From: Streptomyces sp. 15-116A
Lineage (GTDB): Bacteria; Actinomycetota; Actinomycetes; Streptomycetales; Streptomycetaceae
Reading direction: 5' to 3'
Length of the DNA: 64,000 bases
Assembly (NCBI RefSeq): GCF_025290915.1
Contig: NZ_JAOCQE010000004.1
Location: 1 to 64,000, forward strand
The position numbers and the translations under genes were made by a program. Shown in pieces: positions 16,607 to 26,157 of this stretch (position 1 is its first letter; every line of letters begins with the position of its first letter). The notes under the pieces were generated by a model. That model saw only the letters and a list, made by a program, of their open reading frames with translations, had not been told where the DNA came from and made no database searches.

Positions 16607-17880
16607 ACGGCGAACTCCTGGAACGCGATGGTCTTCTCGACCGGGTAGTACTCGGTGCCGAGCAGCTCGCGGATGATGTACGAGTTGCGGTAGGCGCCCA
16701 TGCCCAGGTCGGGGCTGGTGATGCTGTGGGTGTGGACTCCGGCGTTCTGGAGGAAGATGCCGCGCCCGGTGACGTCGATGGCGTAGTTGCGGGCGACGTC
16801 GAAGTTGCCCTGGGAGTCGTAGCGAAGGCGGTCGCGCACTGGCTTGAGGAACTCGGGCTCGATGTACTTGTACCCGGTGGCGAGGACGAGTCCCTCGGAG
16901 TCGATCTCGAAGTCCTTGTCCTGCTCCTCCTGGTGGAAGGAGAGCGTGTACGTGCCGTTCTCGTACCGGGCTCCGGTGAGCGCCGAGTTGGTGAGGAGCC
17001 TCGTCGGCACGGGACCGCCGAGGTTCTTCTGGTAGAGCAGGTCGAAGATCGCGTTGATGAGCTCGCCGTCGATGCCCTTGAACAGGCCCTTCTGCTCGGC
17101 GGTGAGCCGGTAGCGGGTCTGCTCCGGGAGGGCGTGGTAGTAGTCGATGTACTCCGGAGACGTCATCTCCAGCGTGAGCTTGGTGTACTCCAGCGGGAAG
17201 AAGCGCGGGGAGCGGGTGACCCAGTTCAGCCGGTAGCCGTGGACGTCGATCTCGCTGAGCAGGTCGTAGTAGATCTCGGCGGCGGACTGACCGCTGCCGA
17301 CCAGCGTGATCGACTTCTTCTTCTGCAGCTCCGCCTTGTGCTGGACGTAGCGGGAGTTGTGGATGAAGTCGCCGTCCAGGCCGGCGCAGGCGTCCGGGAT
17401 GTGCGGCGGGGTGCCGGTGCCGAGGACGAGATGCCGGGCGCGGAAGGACTCACCGGCCGCGGTGCGGACGACGTACACGTCGCCGTCGTACGTCACCTCG
17501 GTGACCGTCGTGCCGAAGCGGACGTTTCTGAGTTTGTTCGCGGCCCAGCGGCAGTAGTCGTCGTACTCGACGCGCAGCGGGTAGAAGTTCTCGCGGATGT
17601 AGAACGAGTACAGCCGGCCCTTTTCCTTCAGGTAGTTGAGGAAGGAGTACGGCGAGGTCGGGTCGGCGAGGGTGACCAGGTCCGACATGAACGGCGTCTG
17701 GAGGTGGGCGCCGTCGAGGAACATCCCCGCGTGCCACTCGAAGTCCGGCTTGGACTCCAGGAAGACGCCGGTCAGTTCGTCGATCGGCTCGGTGAGGCAG
17801 GCGAGGCCGAGGTTGAAGGGCCCGAGCCCGATCCCCACGAAGTCGTAGGTCTTCGTCGTGGTGTCAGGAAGCGCGGTCAA
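16603..17880 (-). CDS. desB: Cadaverine N-monooxygenase DesB (lysine/ornithine N-hydroxylase family)
   Basis: DesB is a flavin-dependent monooxygenase that hydroxylates one amino group of cadaverine. The 425-residue protein has the FAD motif [13 protein letters not shown] near the N-terminus, the NADPH motif [16 protein letters not shown] in the middle, and the C-terminal [12 protein letters not shown] stretch typical of the family. It overlaps the end of desA by 17 nt and desC by 4 nt, so all four genes are transcribed together. Confidence 0.96.
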   Translation of the reverse strand: MTALPDTTTKTYDFVGIGLGPFNLGLACLTEPIDELTGVFLESKPDFEWHAGMFLDGAHLQTPFMSDLVTLADPTSPYSFLNYLKEKGRLYSFYIRENFYPLRVEYDDYCRWAANKLRNVRFGTTVTEVTYDGDVYVVRTAAGESFRARHLVLGTGTPPHIPDACAGLDGDFIHNSRYVQHKAELQKKKSITLVGSGQSAAEIYYDLLSEIDVHGYRLNWVTRSPRFFPLEYTKLTLEMTSPEYIDYYHALPEQTRYRLTAEQKGLFKGIDGELINAIFDLLYQKNLGGPVPTRLLTNSALTGARYENGTYTLSFHQEEQDKDFEIDSEGLVLATGYKYIEPEFLKPVRDRLRYDSQGNFDVARNYAIDVTGRGIFLQNAGVHTHSITSPDLGMGAYRNSYIIRELLGTEYYPVEKTIAFQEFAV

Positions 17881-19306
17881 GGGACTCTCCCAGGTACTGC
17901 TCGGCGTGGCCGGCGATCAGATCGAGGACGGCGGCGATGTCGGCCGTCGTGGTCTCGGGGTTGAGCAGGGTGAACTTCAGGTAGTGGCGCCCGGCGACCT
18001 TGGTGCCCGCGACGACCGCGTCACCGGAGGCGAACAGGGCCTTGCGGGCGTAGAGGTTGGCGCGGTCGATCTCGGCCGGGTCGGTGACGGCGGCCGGGAT
18101 GTAGCGGAAGACGAGCGTGGACAGGCTCGGCGCGACGACGACGTCGAAGCGCGGGTCGGCGGCAAGCAGCTTCCAGCCCTCGGCCGCGAGGTCGCACACC
18201 TCGTCGAAGAGCTGCCCGATGCCGTCGGCGCCCATCACGCGCAGCGTCATCCACAGCTTGAGCGCGTCGAAGCGGCGGGTGGTCTGCAAGGACTTGTCGA
18301 CCTGGTTGGGGATGCGCTCGGTCACCATGCGGCGCGGGTTGAGGTACTCCGCGTGGTAGGTGGCGTGCCGCAGCGTGGCCGCGTCCCGCACCAGCACGGC
18401 GGACGAACTCACCGGCTGGAAGAAGGACTTGTGGTAGTCGACGGTGACCGAGTCGGCGCGCTCGATGCCGTCGATGCGGTCCCGGTACTTCAGCGAGGCG
18501 AGCAGCCCGCAGCCGTAGGCGGCGTCGACGTGCATCCAGGTGCCGTACTGCTCGCACAGCTCGGCGATCTCGGGGAGCGGGTCGATGGAGCCGAAGTCGG
18601 TGGTGCCGGCGGTGGCGACGACGGCCATGGGGACGAGACCGGCCTCGGTGCAGCGCTCCAGCTCGCGGGCGAGGGCGACGGTCTGCAGCCGCTTGTCGTG
18701 GTCGACGGGGATGGCGACGACGGCGTCCTGCCCGAGGCCCAGCAGCTTCGCGGACTTCTTCACGCTGAAGTGGCTGACCTCGGAGGCGAAGATGCGCAGT
18801 TTCGCGAGCGAGTCGCTCTTGGCCTCCTCGCGGGCGAGGAGCAGCGCCTGGAGGTTGGACTGCGTACCCCCGGAGGTGAACACCCCGTCGGCGGCGGGTC
18901 CGAGGCCAATTCGGGCGGCCGTCCAGTCGATGAGCTTGCGCTCGATGAGGGTGCCGCCGGCCGACTGGTCCCAGGTGTCCAGGGAGGAGTTGACGGCGGA
19001 GAGCACGGCCTCGCCGAGCACGGCCGGGATGACGACCGGGCAGTTGAGGTGGGCGAGGTAGCGGGGGTGGTGGAAGTAGATCGCGTCCCGGAGGTAGACG
19101 TCCTCCAGTTCGTCCAGCGCGGCGGTGATGTCGCCGAGCGGCTGGTCGAGGTCGATCGCGTCGATGGCGGGGGAGAGGGCGTCGACGGTGACGCCGGTGA
19201 ACGGCCGGTCGGTGGTGGCGAGTTTGGCGGCCACCCGCTCGACTCCTTCGGTCACGGAGCGGCGGTACTGCTCCGCGGTGGTGTCGTTGAGCAGGTGCGA
19301 GCGCAT
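17864..19306 (-). CDS. desA: Lysine decarboxylase DesA (PLP group II)
   Basis: DesA makes cadaverine from lysine, the first step of desferrioxamine synthesis. The protein has 480 residues in the glutamate/DOPA decarboxylase fold. The PLP lysine is Lys293 in [10 protein letters not shown]; upstream [14 protein letters not shown] and [16 protein letters not shown] are family motifs, and HVDAAYGCG carries the conserved PLP-binding Asp. The ATG is preceded by GGAGG. The promoter is overlapped by a perfect iron box, so the operon should be repressed by the DmdR1/IdeR-type regulator when iron is plentiful. Confidence 0.97.
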   Translation of the reverse strand: MRSHLLNDTTAEQYRRSVTEGVERVAAKLATTDRPFTGVTVDALSPAIDAIDLDQPLGDITAALDELEDVYLRDAIYFHHPRYLAHLNCPVVIPAVLGEAVLSAVNSSLDTWDQSAGGTLIERKLIDWTAARIGLGPAADGVFTSGGTQSNLQALLLAREEAKSDSLAKLRIFASEVSHFSVKKSAKLLGLGQDAVVAIPVDHDKRLQTVALARELERCTEAGLVPMAVVATAGTTDFGSIDPLPEIAELCEQYGTWMHVDAAYGCGLLASLKYRDRIDGIERADSVTVDYHKSFFQPVSSSAVLVRDAATLRHATYHAEYLNPRRMVTERIPNQVDKSLQTTRRFDALKLWMTLRVMGADGIGQLFDEVCDLAAEGWKLLAADPRFDVVVAPSLSTLVFRYIPAAVTDPAEIDRANLYARKALFASGDAVVAGTKVAGRHYLKFTLLNPETTTADIAAVLDLIAGHAEQYLGESLDRAS

Positions 19307-19379
19307 GTGGGGGTCCTCCGGTGGGGACAGTCCGGTGCGGGAGGGAGCGGTGAGGTCGCGCGGGGCGTGATGCCGAAGC

Positions 19380-19408
19380 GCGACTTAGGTTAGCCTAACC
19401 TAAGTCGC
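19380..19408 (-). promoter_or_regulatory. Iron box (DmdR1/IdeR operator) of desABCD
   Basis: Read in the desA direction, 19385-19403 is TTAGGTTAGGCTAACCTAA, identical to the 19-bp iron-box consensus. The palindrome extends to 29 bp with GCGAC/GTCGC flanks. It lies 74 bp before desA. Confidence 0.95.
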
Positions 19409-19477
19409 ACTGTCCCGTTCTCGCCCCGCATCGTGACCGTGGTCACTCCCTTGATGACGAGGCGTCAACCGCCGCCG

Positions 19478-20353
19478 CTACTCCCCTTGTTCGCGCAACT
19501 GCTCCTCGGTCAGCCCGCGCCGCCAGTACCCCACGAAGGTCACGGCCCGCCGGTCGATCCCGCGCTCGGAGACGAAGTGCCGCCGCAGCTGCTTGACGCT
19601 GCCGGACTCACCGGCGATCCATACGTACGGCCGCTCGGCGGACGGCAGTTGAGCGGCACGGATGCCGTCCAGGGCCATGGGGGAGTCCTGGGCGGTGTCG
19701 TGTGTGCTGTGAGTGAACCAGGTGATCTCGGCGTCGGCGTCCGTCACGAGTTCCTGGACGTCTTGTACATCCGGCACCTCGATCCAGGCCCGGACCCGGG
19801 TCCCGGCGGGCAGCGCCTCGAGGATGGCGGCGGTGGCGGGCAGGGCGGTCTCGTCGGCCCAGAGCAGGACGAGATCGGTACCGTCGGGCGGCCGGAAGCG
19901 GATGGCCCGGTTGTCGGCGAGCGCGGGCCCGAGCAGCAACACCCGGTCGCCGGGGCCGGCTTGACTGGCCCAGCGGGAAGCGGGCCCGGCCTCACTGGAG
20001 CCGCTGTCGCCCCCGATGCCGTGCAGCACGAAGTCGATGTCGATCTCGGTGGTGCGACCGTGCGCGTCCGCCCGCAGCCCCCGAAGGGTGTACGACCGCA
20101 TCACGGCGCGCACGTCATCGGGCAGCTCCCGCCACCCCTGCCACCACGAGTCCCCGAGCTCGATGGGCACGACGGGCTCTTCCTGCCCGGGATGGGGCAG
20201 GAACAGCGACAGCGACTGATCAAGCCCGTGGGACCGAAAGTCCCGCAACTCGTCCCCACCGAAGGTGACCCGGGTAAGAGACGGCGAGACCCGCCGAGTC
20301 CGCAGAACGTGCAGAGAGAAGAAACGAAAGGGACTGGCGACTGCGGTACTCAC
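19478..20353 (-). CDS. desF: Siderophore-interacting protein (FAD ferric-siderophore reductase)
   Basis: This encodes 291 residues from a GTG 9 nt after AGGAG; longer starts would run through an intergenic repeat. The sequence contains the FAD-binding RSYTLRGLR motif of the SIP/ViuB family, then a NAD(P)H-binding half (LLWADETALPATAAILEAL) and the C-terminal YVWIAGESGSVKQLRRHF and GYWRRG signatures. It lies between desA and desE as in other Streptomyces des clusters. Such proteins release iron from imported ferrioxamine by reduction. Confidence 0.9.
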   Translation of the reverse strand: MSTAVASPFRFFSLHVLRTRRVSPSLTRVTFGGDELRDFRSHGLDQSLSLFLPHPGQEEPVVPIELGDSWWQGWRELPDDVRAVMRSYTLRGLRADAHGRTTEIDIDFVLHGIGGDSGSSEAGPASRWASQAGPGDRVLLLGPALADNRAIRFRPPDGTDLVLLWADETALPATAAILEALPAGTRVRAWIEVPDVQDVQELVTDADAEITWFTHSTHDTAQDSPMALDGIRAAQLPSAERPYVWIAGESGSVKQLRRHFVSERGIDRRAVTFVGYWRRGLTEEQLREQGE

Positions 20354-20392
20354 GTGGGGACACTCCTGAATTGACGTCAGGGGAAACGCCCC

Positions 20393-20422
20393 AGGGGCGC
20401 GGGGAACTGCGCGCCCAGCCAC
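20393..20422 (-). repeat. Streptomyces 30-bp intergenic hairpin repeat, copy 2
   Basis: This is 29/30 identical to the reverse complement of 3465-3494. It occupies the gap between desE and desF. GGGGCGCG and CGCGCCC can pair. It may act as a weak terminator or simply be a dispersed repeat. Confidence 0.7.
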
Positions 20423-20476
20423 AACGGACCCGCAGCCCCCCACTCACACACGCCCCCACGGCGCTCAGAACCCGCC

Positions 20477-21520
20477 TCAGCTAACCTTCTTCGCCTTCTC
20501 GATCGCAGCCGCCAGATTCTCCACCAGCGGCACACACTTGTCGTACGACAGAATCGGCTCAGCCGACCGCGGGATGACCTGCCCCGCCTTCACCGCGGGC
20601 AGCTTCTTCCACGTCGCCTCGGTGATGTCCGCGGGCTGGATCGCCGACGACCGGTCGTCCATCATGATGATGTCGGCCTTGTACTTGTCGACGTTCTCCC
20701 AGCTGAGGCTCTCGAACCAGCCACCCGTCGCCTTCTTCGCCTCCTCGGACGGCTCGACGAAGTTCACGCCGAGCGCCTTGAAGTACTCGAGGTCGACGGA
20801 CAGGTTGGTGCCGGAGACGTAGAACAGCTCCTGGCTGGCGGAACCGGCCATCACCTTGATGTCGGGGTGGGCCTTGGCGGCCTTCCGCAGCCGCTCGGAC
20901 GCCTCCTCGAATCGCTTCTTCGCGTCGACGACCTTGTCGGCCTTCATGTCGGCGCCGAGCGACTCGGCGAGCTCCCACATCCGCTGGAGCGGCTGGGTCA
21001 GCTGACGGTCGAAGACCGAGATGGCGACGCTCGGAGCGAGCTTGGCGATCTTGTCCTTGGACTTCTCGGGGACGTACCAGAGCGTGCCGGCGCTGTCGAA
21101 GGTCGTGGAGATGAGGACCTCGGGCGCGAGGGCGGCGTACTTCTCGACGTTGAACTGGTCCCAGACGTTGCCGAGGACGGTCACCTTGCTGATGTCCATG
21201 TCGCCGGCCTGGACGTCGGCCTTGCCGTCCTTCGTCTTGGTGGGGCCGAAGACGCCCTTCACCTCGACGCCGTAGTCGTACAGGGCGGCGGCGACACCGG
21301 TGAACGCGACGATGTTCGCGGGCACCTTGTCGAGCTTCACGGTCTTGCCGCGGTCGTCCTTGAAGGTCCACGGGCCGGACTTGGCCTCGTCCGCCGAGCC
21401 CGAGCCGCTGTCCTTCTTGTCCTCGTCCCCGCAGGCCGTGAGCACGGCGCCGAGTCCGAGGGCGCCGCCGGCGGCGAGCAGTCCGCGACGGGAGAAGCGG
21501 GCGGTTCTGGCGTTCGACAT
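20477..21520 (-). CDS. desE: Ferrioxamine-binding lipoprotein DesE
   Basis: DesE is the ABC-importer binding protein that captures ferrioxamines at the cell surface. The protein has 347 residues and starts with a twin-arginine type signal (SRRGLLAAGGALGLG) and a lipobox LTAC. The mature part is a class III periplasmic-binding fold with VPANIVAFTGVAAAL, APEVLISTTFD and KADIIMMDDRSSA. A second iron box lies about 70 bp upstream. No permease or ATPase gene is next to it, so those are encoded elsewhere. Confidence 0.93.
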   Translation of the reverse strand: MSNARTARFSRRGLLAAGGALGLGAVLTACGDEDKKDSGSGSADEAKSGPWTFKDDRGKTVKLDKVPANIVAFTGVAAALYDYGVEVKGVFGPTKTKDGKADVQAGDMDISKVTVLGNVWDQFNVEKYAALAPEVLISTTFDSAGTLWYVPEKSKDKIAKLAPSVAISVFDRQLTQPLQRMWELAESLGADMKADKVVDAKKRFEEASERLRKAAKAHPDIKVMAGSASQELFYVSGTNLSVDLEYFKALGVNFVEPSEEAKKATGGWFESLSWENVDKYKADIIMMDDRSSAIQPADITEATWKKLPAVKAGQVIPRSAEPILSYDKCVPLVENLAAAIEKAKKVS

Positions 21521-21590
21521 GGGTGGGTCTGCTTTCGTGCGTACGGAGCCGGCGGGTGCACGCTGGCGGGCCCCTGGGCTGGAAACAGGC

Positions 21591-21609
21591 TTAGGCTAGC
21601 CTAACCTCA
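21591..21609. promoter_or_regulatory. Iron box between desE and a small membrane gene
   Basis: Read in the desE direction it matches the 19-bp iron-box consensus at 17 of 19 positions. It lies between two divergent genes, so both could be iron controlled. Confidence 0.85.
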
Positions 21610-21671
21610 GCTCATGTCCAGAGGGTGCCCGGGCCCCTGTACGGTGATCCCGATCACCAAGGGGGCCGGCC

Positions 21672-22016
21672 ATGCAACACCACGTCAGATGGCACCGCCG
21701 CTGGGGCACACCCGTGGCCGCCAACCTGATCCTCGGCGTCGCCGCGATCGTCCCCCTGTGGCTGACGGCGATGTTCGTCCTGTCCCACCTCTGGGCCCTG
21801 ACCCCCCGTGACCCCACGGACAACGACGGCACGTTGCCCTGGCTCATCGTCCTGACCCTGCTCTGGTCGGTCTTCCTGGCCCTGTGGCTCCCCGTGAACG
21901 CCTACGCCCGCCCGAGGACGGGCGTGTCCGCCCTCCGCTACTGGTCCATCAGCACGGGCCTGGCGCTGACCCCGATGGCGTTCCTGTCGACGCTGTTCGC
22001 CCTGGTCGAGGGCTGA
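21672..22016 (+). CDS. Small membrane protein divergent from desE
   Basis: This encodes 114 residues from an ATG after AAGGGGG. It has three hydrophobic segments (about 17-40, 56-75 and 90-110) and a basic N-terminus (QHHVRWHRRW). I recognise no family. Its start is 62 bp from an iron box shared with desE, which may place it in the iron regulon; it ends 6 bp before the convergent isovaleryl-CoA dehydrogenase gene. Confidence 0.65.
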   Translation: MQHHVRWHRRWGTPVAANLILGVAAIVPLWLTAMFVLSHLWALTPRDPTDNDGTLPWLIVLTLLWSVFLALWLPVNAYARPRTGVSALRYWSISTGLALTPMAFLSTLFALVEG

Positions 22017-22022
22017 GCGCGG

Positions 22023-23183
22023 TCAGCTCGTCAGGCCCAGCTCGCGGGCGATCAGCATCCGCTGGACCTCGCTCGTGCCCTCGCCGATCTCCAGGATCTT
22101 GGAGTCGCGCCACATGCGGGCGACCGGGTACTCGTTCATGAAGCCGTAGCCGCCGTGGATCTGGGTGGCCTCGCGGGCGTTGTCCACCGCGATGGTGGAG
22201 GAGTAGAGCTTGGCCAGGGCCGCTTCCTTCTTGAAGGGTTCGCCCGCGACCAGGCGGCTGGCGGCGTCGCGCCAGGCGAGGCGGGCCGTGTGGGCCTTCA
22301 TCTCCATGTCGGCGATCTTGAACTGGATCGCCTGGTTCGCGCCGATCGGCTTGCCGAAGGCGTGGCGTTCCTTGGCGTACTTGACCGACTCGTCCACGCA
22401 GCCCTGCGCCAGGCCCGTCGCCAGCGCCGCGATCGCGATGCGGCCCTCGTCCAGGATGCGGAGGAACTGGGCGTAGCCCCGGCCCTCCTCGCCGAGGAGG
22501 TTCGCCGCCGGGACGCGGACGTCCTGGAAGGACAGCTCCCGCGTGTCCGAGGCGTTCCAGCCGACCTTCGAGTACGGCGCCGCCACCGTGAAGCCCGGTG
22601 TGCCGGACGGGACGATGATCGCGGAGATCTGCGGCCTGCCGTCGGGCTTGCGGCCCGTGACCGCGGTGACCGTCACCAGGCCCGTGATGTCCGTGCCCGA
22701 GTTGGTGATGAAGCACTTCGTGCCGTTGATGACCCATTCGTCGGTGCCCGGGTCCAGACGGGCCGTCGTACGCGTCGCGCCCGCGTCGCTGCCGCCGTCC
22801 GGCTCCGTCAGGCCGAACGCGCCCAGGATCTCGCCGGTGCAGAGGCGCGGGAGCCACGCGCGCTTCTGCTCCTCCGTGCCGAAGAGGTGGATCGGCATGG
22901 CGCCCAGCGAGACGCCCGCCTCCAGCGTGATGGCCACCGACGAGTCGACCCGCGCCAGTTCCTCCAGGGCCACGCCCAGCGCGAAGTAGTCGCCGCCCAT
23001 GCCGCCGTACTCCTCCGGGAACGGCAGGCCGAACAGGCCCATGCGGCCCATCTCCCGCACGATCTCGTACGGGAACTCGTGCCGCTCGTAGAAGTCGCCT
23101 ATCTTCGGCGCCACCACATCGTGCGCGAACTCCTCGACCGTACGGCGGAGTTCTTCCAGTTCGGGGGAGAGCTTGTGGTCCAT
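22023..23183 (-). CDS. Acyl-CoA dehydrogenase, probably isovaleryl-CoA dehydrogenase
   Basis: This 386-residue FAD enzyme belongs to the leucine pathway operon, oxidising isovaleryl-CoA to 3-methylcrotonyl-CoA. It shows the acyl-CoA dehydrogenase signatures GAFGLTEPDGGSDAG and QIHGGYGFMNEYPVARMWRD, and the C-terminal GEGTSEVQRM, where the Glu before Gly-Thr is in the usual catalytic-base position. The equivalent S. coelicolor gene has been called acdH, as I recall. It starts 6 bp from the HMG-CoA lyase stop, as last gene of the operon. The exact chain specificity is inferred from context. Confidence 0.88.
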   Translation of the reverse strand: MDHKLSPELEELRRTVEEFAHDVVAPKIGDFYERHEFPYEIVREMGRMGLFGLPFPEEYGGMGGDYFALGVALEELARVDSSVAITLEAGVSLGAMPIHLFGTEEQKRAWLPRLCTGEILGAFGLTEPDGGSDAGATRTTARLDPGTDEWVINGTKCFITNSGTDITGLVTVTAVTGRKPDGRPQISAIIVPSGTPGFTVAAPYSKVGWNASDTRELSFQDVRVPAANLLGEEGRGYAQFLRILDEGRIAIAALATGLAQGCVDESVKYAKERHAFGKPIGANQAIQFKIADMEMKAHTARLAWRDAASRLVAGEPFKKEAALAKLYSSTIAVDNAREATQIHGGYGFMNEYPVARMWRDSKILEIGEGTSEVQRMLIARELGLTS

Positions 23184-23189
23184 GGTCGT

Positions 23190-24125
23190 TCACTGCTCCT
23201 GGTGGGAGAGGGCTCGTACGGTGCGGGACGGGCTGGGTCGGCCCAGATGCGCGGCCATCCACACGCTGGTGGCGACGAGACGGCCGAGATCGACCCCGGT
23301 GTCGATGCCGAGGCCCTGCAGCATCCACACGAGGTCTTCGGTAGCGAGGTTTCCGGTGGCGGACTTGGCGTAGGGGCAGCCGCCGAGGCCCCCGGCGGAG
23401 GAGTCGACGGTCGTCACTCCGTGCTGGAGGGCGGTCAGGGTGTTCGACAGCGCCTGTCCGTACGTGTCGTGGAAGTGGACGCCGACGACGGACATCGGCA
23501 CGCCGGCCTCCTCCAGCGCCGTCAGCAGCGCCTTCACATGGCCCGGGGTCGCCACGCCGATCGTGTCGCCGAGGCTCAGCTCGTCGCAGCCCATGTCCAC
23601 CAAGGCCCGGCAGACCTTCACCACCTGCGGGACCGGGACCGGGCCCTCCCACGGGTCGCCGAAGCACATCGACAGATAGCCCCGCACGCCCACGTCCTGT
23701 GCCTTCGCGCGCGCCACCACCGGCTCGAACATCGCCAGCGCCTCGTCCACCGTCCGGTTGAGGTTGGCCTTCGCGAAGGACTCCGTGGCGCTGGCGAACA
23801 CCGCGACCCGGCGGGCGCCGAGCGCAAGCGCGCGGTCCAGGCCGCGTTCGTTCGGGACCAGCACCGGCAGCTCGACCGGCAGGTCCGCGACCGCCGGATA
23901 CAGCTGCTCCGCATCCGCCAGCTGGGGCACCCACTTGGGGTGCACGAAGCTCGTCGCCTCGATGGTCGCCAGACCCGTCCCCGACAGACGGCGGATGAAC
24001 TCCGCCTTCACCTCCGTCGGCACGGTCGCCATCTCGTTCTGCAGGCCGTCCCGCGCGCCGACCTCGTAGATCCGCACGCGCGTGGGCAGGCCGTCCGCAG
24101 GTACCCGCATGGGGAGGCCCGTCAT
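23190..24125 (-). CDS. hmgL: Hydroxymethylglutaryl-CoA lyase
   Basis: This enzyme splits HMG-CoA to acetyl-CoA and acetoacetate, the last step of leucine breakdown. The protein has 311 residues: [12 protein letters not shown] gives the metal-binding and catalytic Arg-Asp, [13 protein letters not shown] the His pair, and [15 protein letters not shown] the catalytic Cys loop. The ATG overlaps the carboxylase alpha-subunit stop by 4 nt. A much longer open frame continues upstream but is antisense-like noise within the carboxylase gene. Confidence 0.94.
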   Translation of the reverse strand: MTGLPMRVPADGLPTRVRIYEVGARDGLQNEMATVPTEVKAEFIRRLSGTGLATIEATSFVHPKWVPQLADAEQLYPAVADLPVELPVLVPNERGLDRALALGARRVAVFASATESFAKANLNRTVDEALAMFEPVVARAKAQDVGVRGYLSMCFGDPWEGPVPVPQVVKVCRALVDMGCDELSLGDTIGVATPGHVKALLTALEEAGVPMSVVGVHFHDTYGQALSNTLTALQHGVTTVDSSAGGLGGCPYAKSATGNLATEDLVWMLQGLGIDTGVDLGRLVATSVWMAAHLGRPSPSRTVRALSHQEQ

Positions 24126-26143
24126 GACTGCGCCTCCTCCTCCGCCGGGGCGATGACCGCCAGGACCTGGTCCATGGCGACCGTGGTGCCGGGCGCCACG
24201 TCCAGCTCGGTGACCGTGCCGGCGTGCGGGGCGGAGATGACGTGCTCCATCTTCATCGCCTCCACCACCAGCAGGCTCTGGCCCGCGGCCACCTCGTCGC
24301 CGACGGCGACCTTCACCACCGTCACCGTGCCGGGCATCGGCGCGGTCAGCGAGTCGGCGCCCGCGTGGGCGGCCCGGTTGAGTGACGCGGCGACCGGGTC
24401 GTGGTCCCGGACATGCCAGGCGTCGCCGTCCCGGCCCAGCCAGGTGCCGTCCGGCAGCACGGCGAAGGTGTGGGTGACGCCGTCGAGCCGGACGGTGTAC
24501 CGGTGACCGTCGCCGGCCTCCGGGGGCGCGACCGCGGACGCCCTCAGCGGCTGGTCCGCACCGTCCGGCAGCAGCTCCGTCCCGCCGTCCGGTGTGCTGC
24601 GCACCCGCACGGTCACCGCCTCCCGGCCCGGCACCCGCAGATGATGCGCCGTCCAGGCCCGCTCTCCGCCGAGCCGCCATCCGTCCGCGGCGGCGAACGG
24701 GTCCGCCCAGCCTCCCGTGCCTGCCGGGGCGAGTGCCGCCTGGCGCAGCAGCGCAGCCGCCGCGTACACCTCCAGCGGCACCTCGTCCGGTACGAGCGCG
24801 TCGACGTCCCGCTCCACCAGCCCCGTGTCCATGTCCCCGCTGACCACCGCCGGATGGGCGAGCAGCCGCCGCAGGAATCCGGCGTTGGTCTGCACGCCCA
24901 GCGTGACCGTCTCCGCGAGGGCCGCCCGGAGTTTGCGCAGGGCGGTCGCGCGGTCGGGGCCGTACGCGATCACCTTGGACAGCATCGGGTCGTACAGGCT
25001 GCCGACCTCCGTGCCCTCGCTGAGCCCGGAGTCCGTGCGGACGCCGTCGCCCTGCGGCTCGTGCAGCCGCAGCACTGTGCCGCCCGAGGGGAGGAAGCCG
25101 CGCGCAGGGTCTTCCGCGCAGACGCGGGCCTCCACCGCGTGACCGGTGAGCGTCACGTCCTCCTGGGCGAAGCCCAGCGGCTCGCCCGCCGCCACCCGCA
25201 GCTGCCACTCCACCAGGTCCAGGCCCGTGATCAGCTCGGTGACCGGGTGCTCCACCTGGAGGCGGGTGTTCATCTCCATGAAGTAGTACGACGAGGGGTC
25301 GCCGCCGGGGACGATGAACTCCACCGTGCCCGCGCCCCGGTAGCCGCAGGAGCGGGCCGCCTGCACGGCCGCCTCGCCCATCGCCGCCCGGGTCTTCTCG
25401 TCGAGGAGCACACTCGGCGCCTCCTCGATGATCTTCTGGTGGCGGCGCTGGAGGGAGCACTCGCGCTCGCCCAGGTGGACCACGCCGCCGTGGCCGTCGG
25501 CCAGGACCTGGATCTCGATGTGCCGGGGGCGGTCGATCCAGCGCTCCACCAGCAGCGTGTCGTCGCCGAAGGAGGCGCGGGCCTCGCGGCGGGCCGCGGC
25601 GATCTCGTCGGCCAGCACGGCGGCGTCCCGTACCAGCCGCATGCCCTTGCCGCCGCCGCCCGCGGAGGGCTTCAGCAGCACCGGCATCCCGATCTCGCGG
25701 GCGGCCTCGGCGAGCTGCTCGTCCGTCAGGCCCGTGCCGCTGGAGCCGGGGACCACCGGGACACCGGCCGCCTTGACCGTCTCCTTGGCGCGGATTTTGT
25801 CGCCCATCAGGGCGATCGCGTCCGCCGGTGGACCGATGAACACCAGGCCCGCATCCGCGCACGCGCGCGCGAAGCCGGCGTTCTCGGCCAGGAATCCGTA
25901 CCCCGGGTGCACCGCCTGGGCGCCGGTGCGGGCGGCGGCCTCCAGAAGCCGCTCCACCGACAGATAGCTCTCGGACGCGGGGGCCGGTCCGATCCGTACC
26001 GCCGTGTCGGCCTCGCGGACGTGCCGGGCGTCGGCGTCCGCGTCGGAGTAGACGGCCACCGAGCGCACGCCCATCGAGCGGAGCGTGCGGATGACGCGCA
26101 CGGCGATCTCGCCCCGGTTGGCCACAAGCACTGTCTCGAACAT
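24122..26143 (-). CDS. accA1: Acyl-CoA (methylcrotonyl-CoA) carboxylase biotin-containing alpha subunit
   Basis: This 673-residue protein has biotin carboxylase plus biotin carrier. It starts [21 protein letters not shown], the family's normal beginning, at an ATG after AGGGGACGG; an in-frame ATG at 26161 overlapping the previous stop would add six residues. It carries the ATP-grasp loop [13 protein letters not shown] and ends with the biotinylation motif EAMKMEH (Lys631). With the next subunit it should carboxylate 3-methylcrotonyl-CoA. Confidence 0.94.
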   Translation of the reverse strand: MFETVLVANRGEIAVRVIRTLRSMGVRSVAVYSDADADARHVREADTAVRIGPAPASESYLSVERLLEAAARTGAQAVHPGYGFLAENAGFARACADAGLVFIGPPADAIALMGDKIRAKETVKAAGVPVVPGSSGTGLTDEQLAEAAREIGMPVLLKPSAGGGGKGMRLVRDAAVLADEIAAARREARASFGDDTLLVERWIDRPRHIEIQVLADGHGGVVHLGERECSLQRRHQKIIEEAPSVLLDEKTRAAMGEAAVQAARSCGYRGAGTVEFIVPGGDPSSYYFMEMNTRLQVEHPVTELITGLDLVEWQLRVAAGEPLGFAQEDVTLTGHAVEARVCAEDPARGFLPSGGTVLRLHEPQGDGVRTDSGLSEGTEVGSLYDPMLSKVIAYGPDRATALRKLRAALAETVTLGVQTNAGFLRRLLAHPAVVSGDMDTGLVERDVDALVPDEVPLEVYAAAALLRQAALAPAGTGGWADPFAAADGWRLGGERAWTAHHLRVPGREAVTVRVRSTPDGGTELLPDGADQPLRASAVAPPEAGDGHRYTVRLDGVTHTFAVLPDGTWLGRDGDAWHVRDHDPVAASLNRAAHAGADSLTAPMPGTVTVVKVAVGDEVAAGQSLLVVEAMKMEHVISAPHAGTVTELDVAPGTTVAMDQVLAVIAPAEEEAQS

Positions 26144-26157
26144 CGTCGTCCGTCCCC

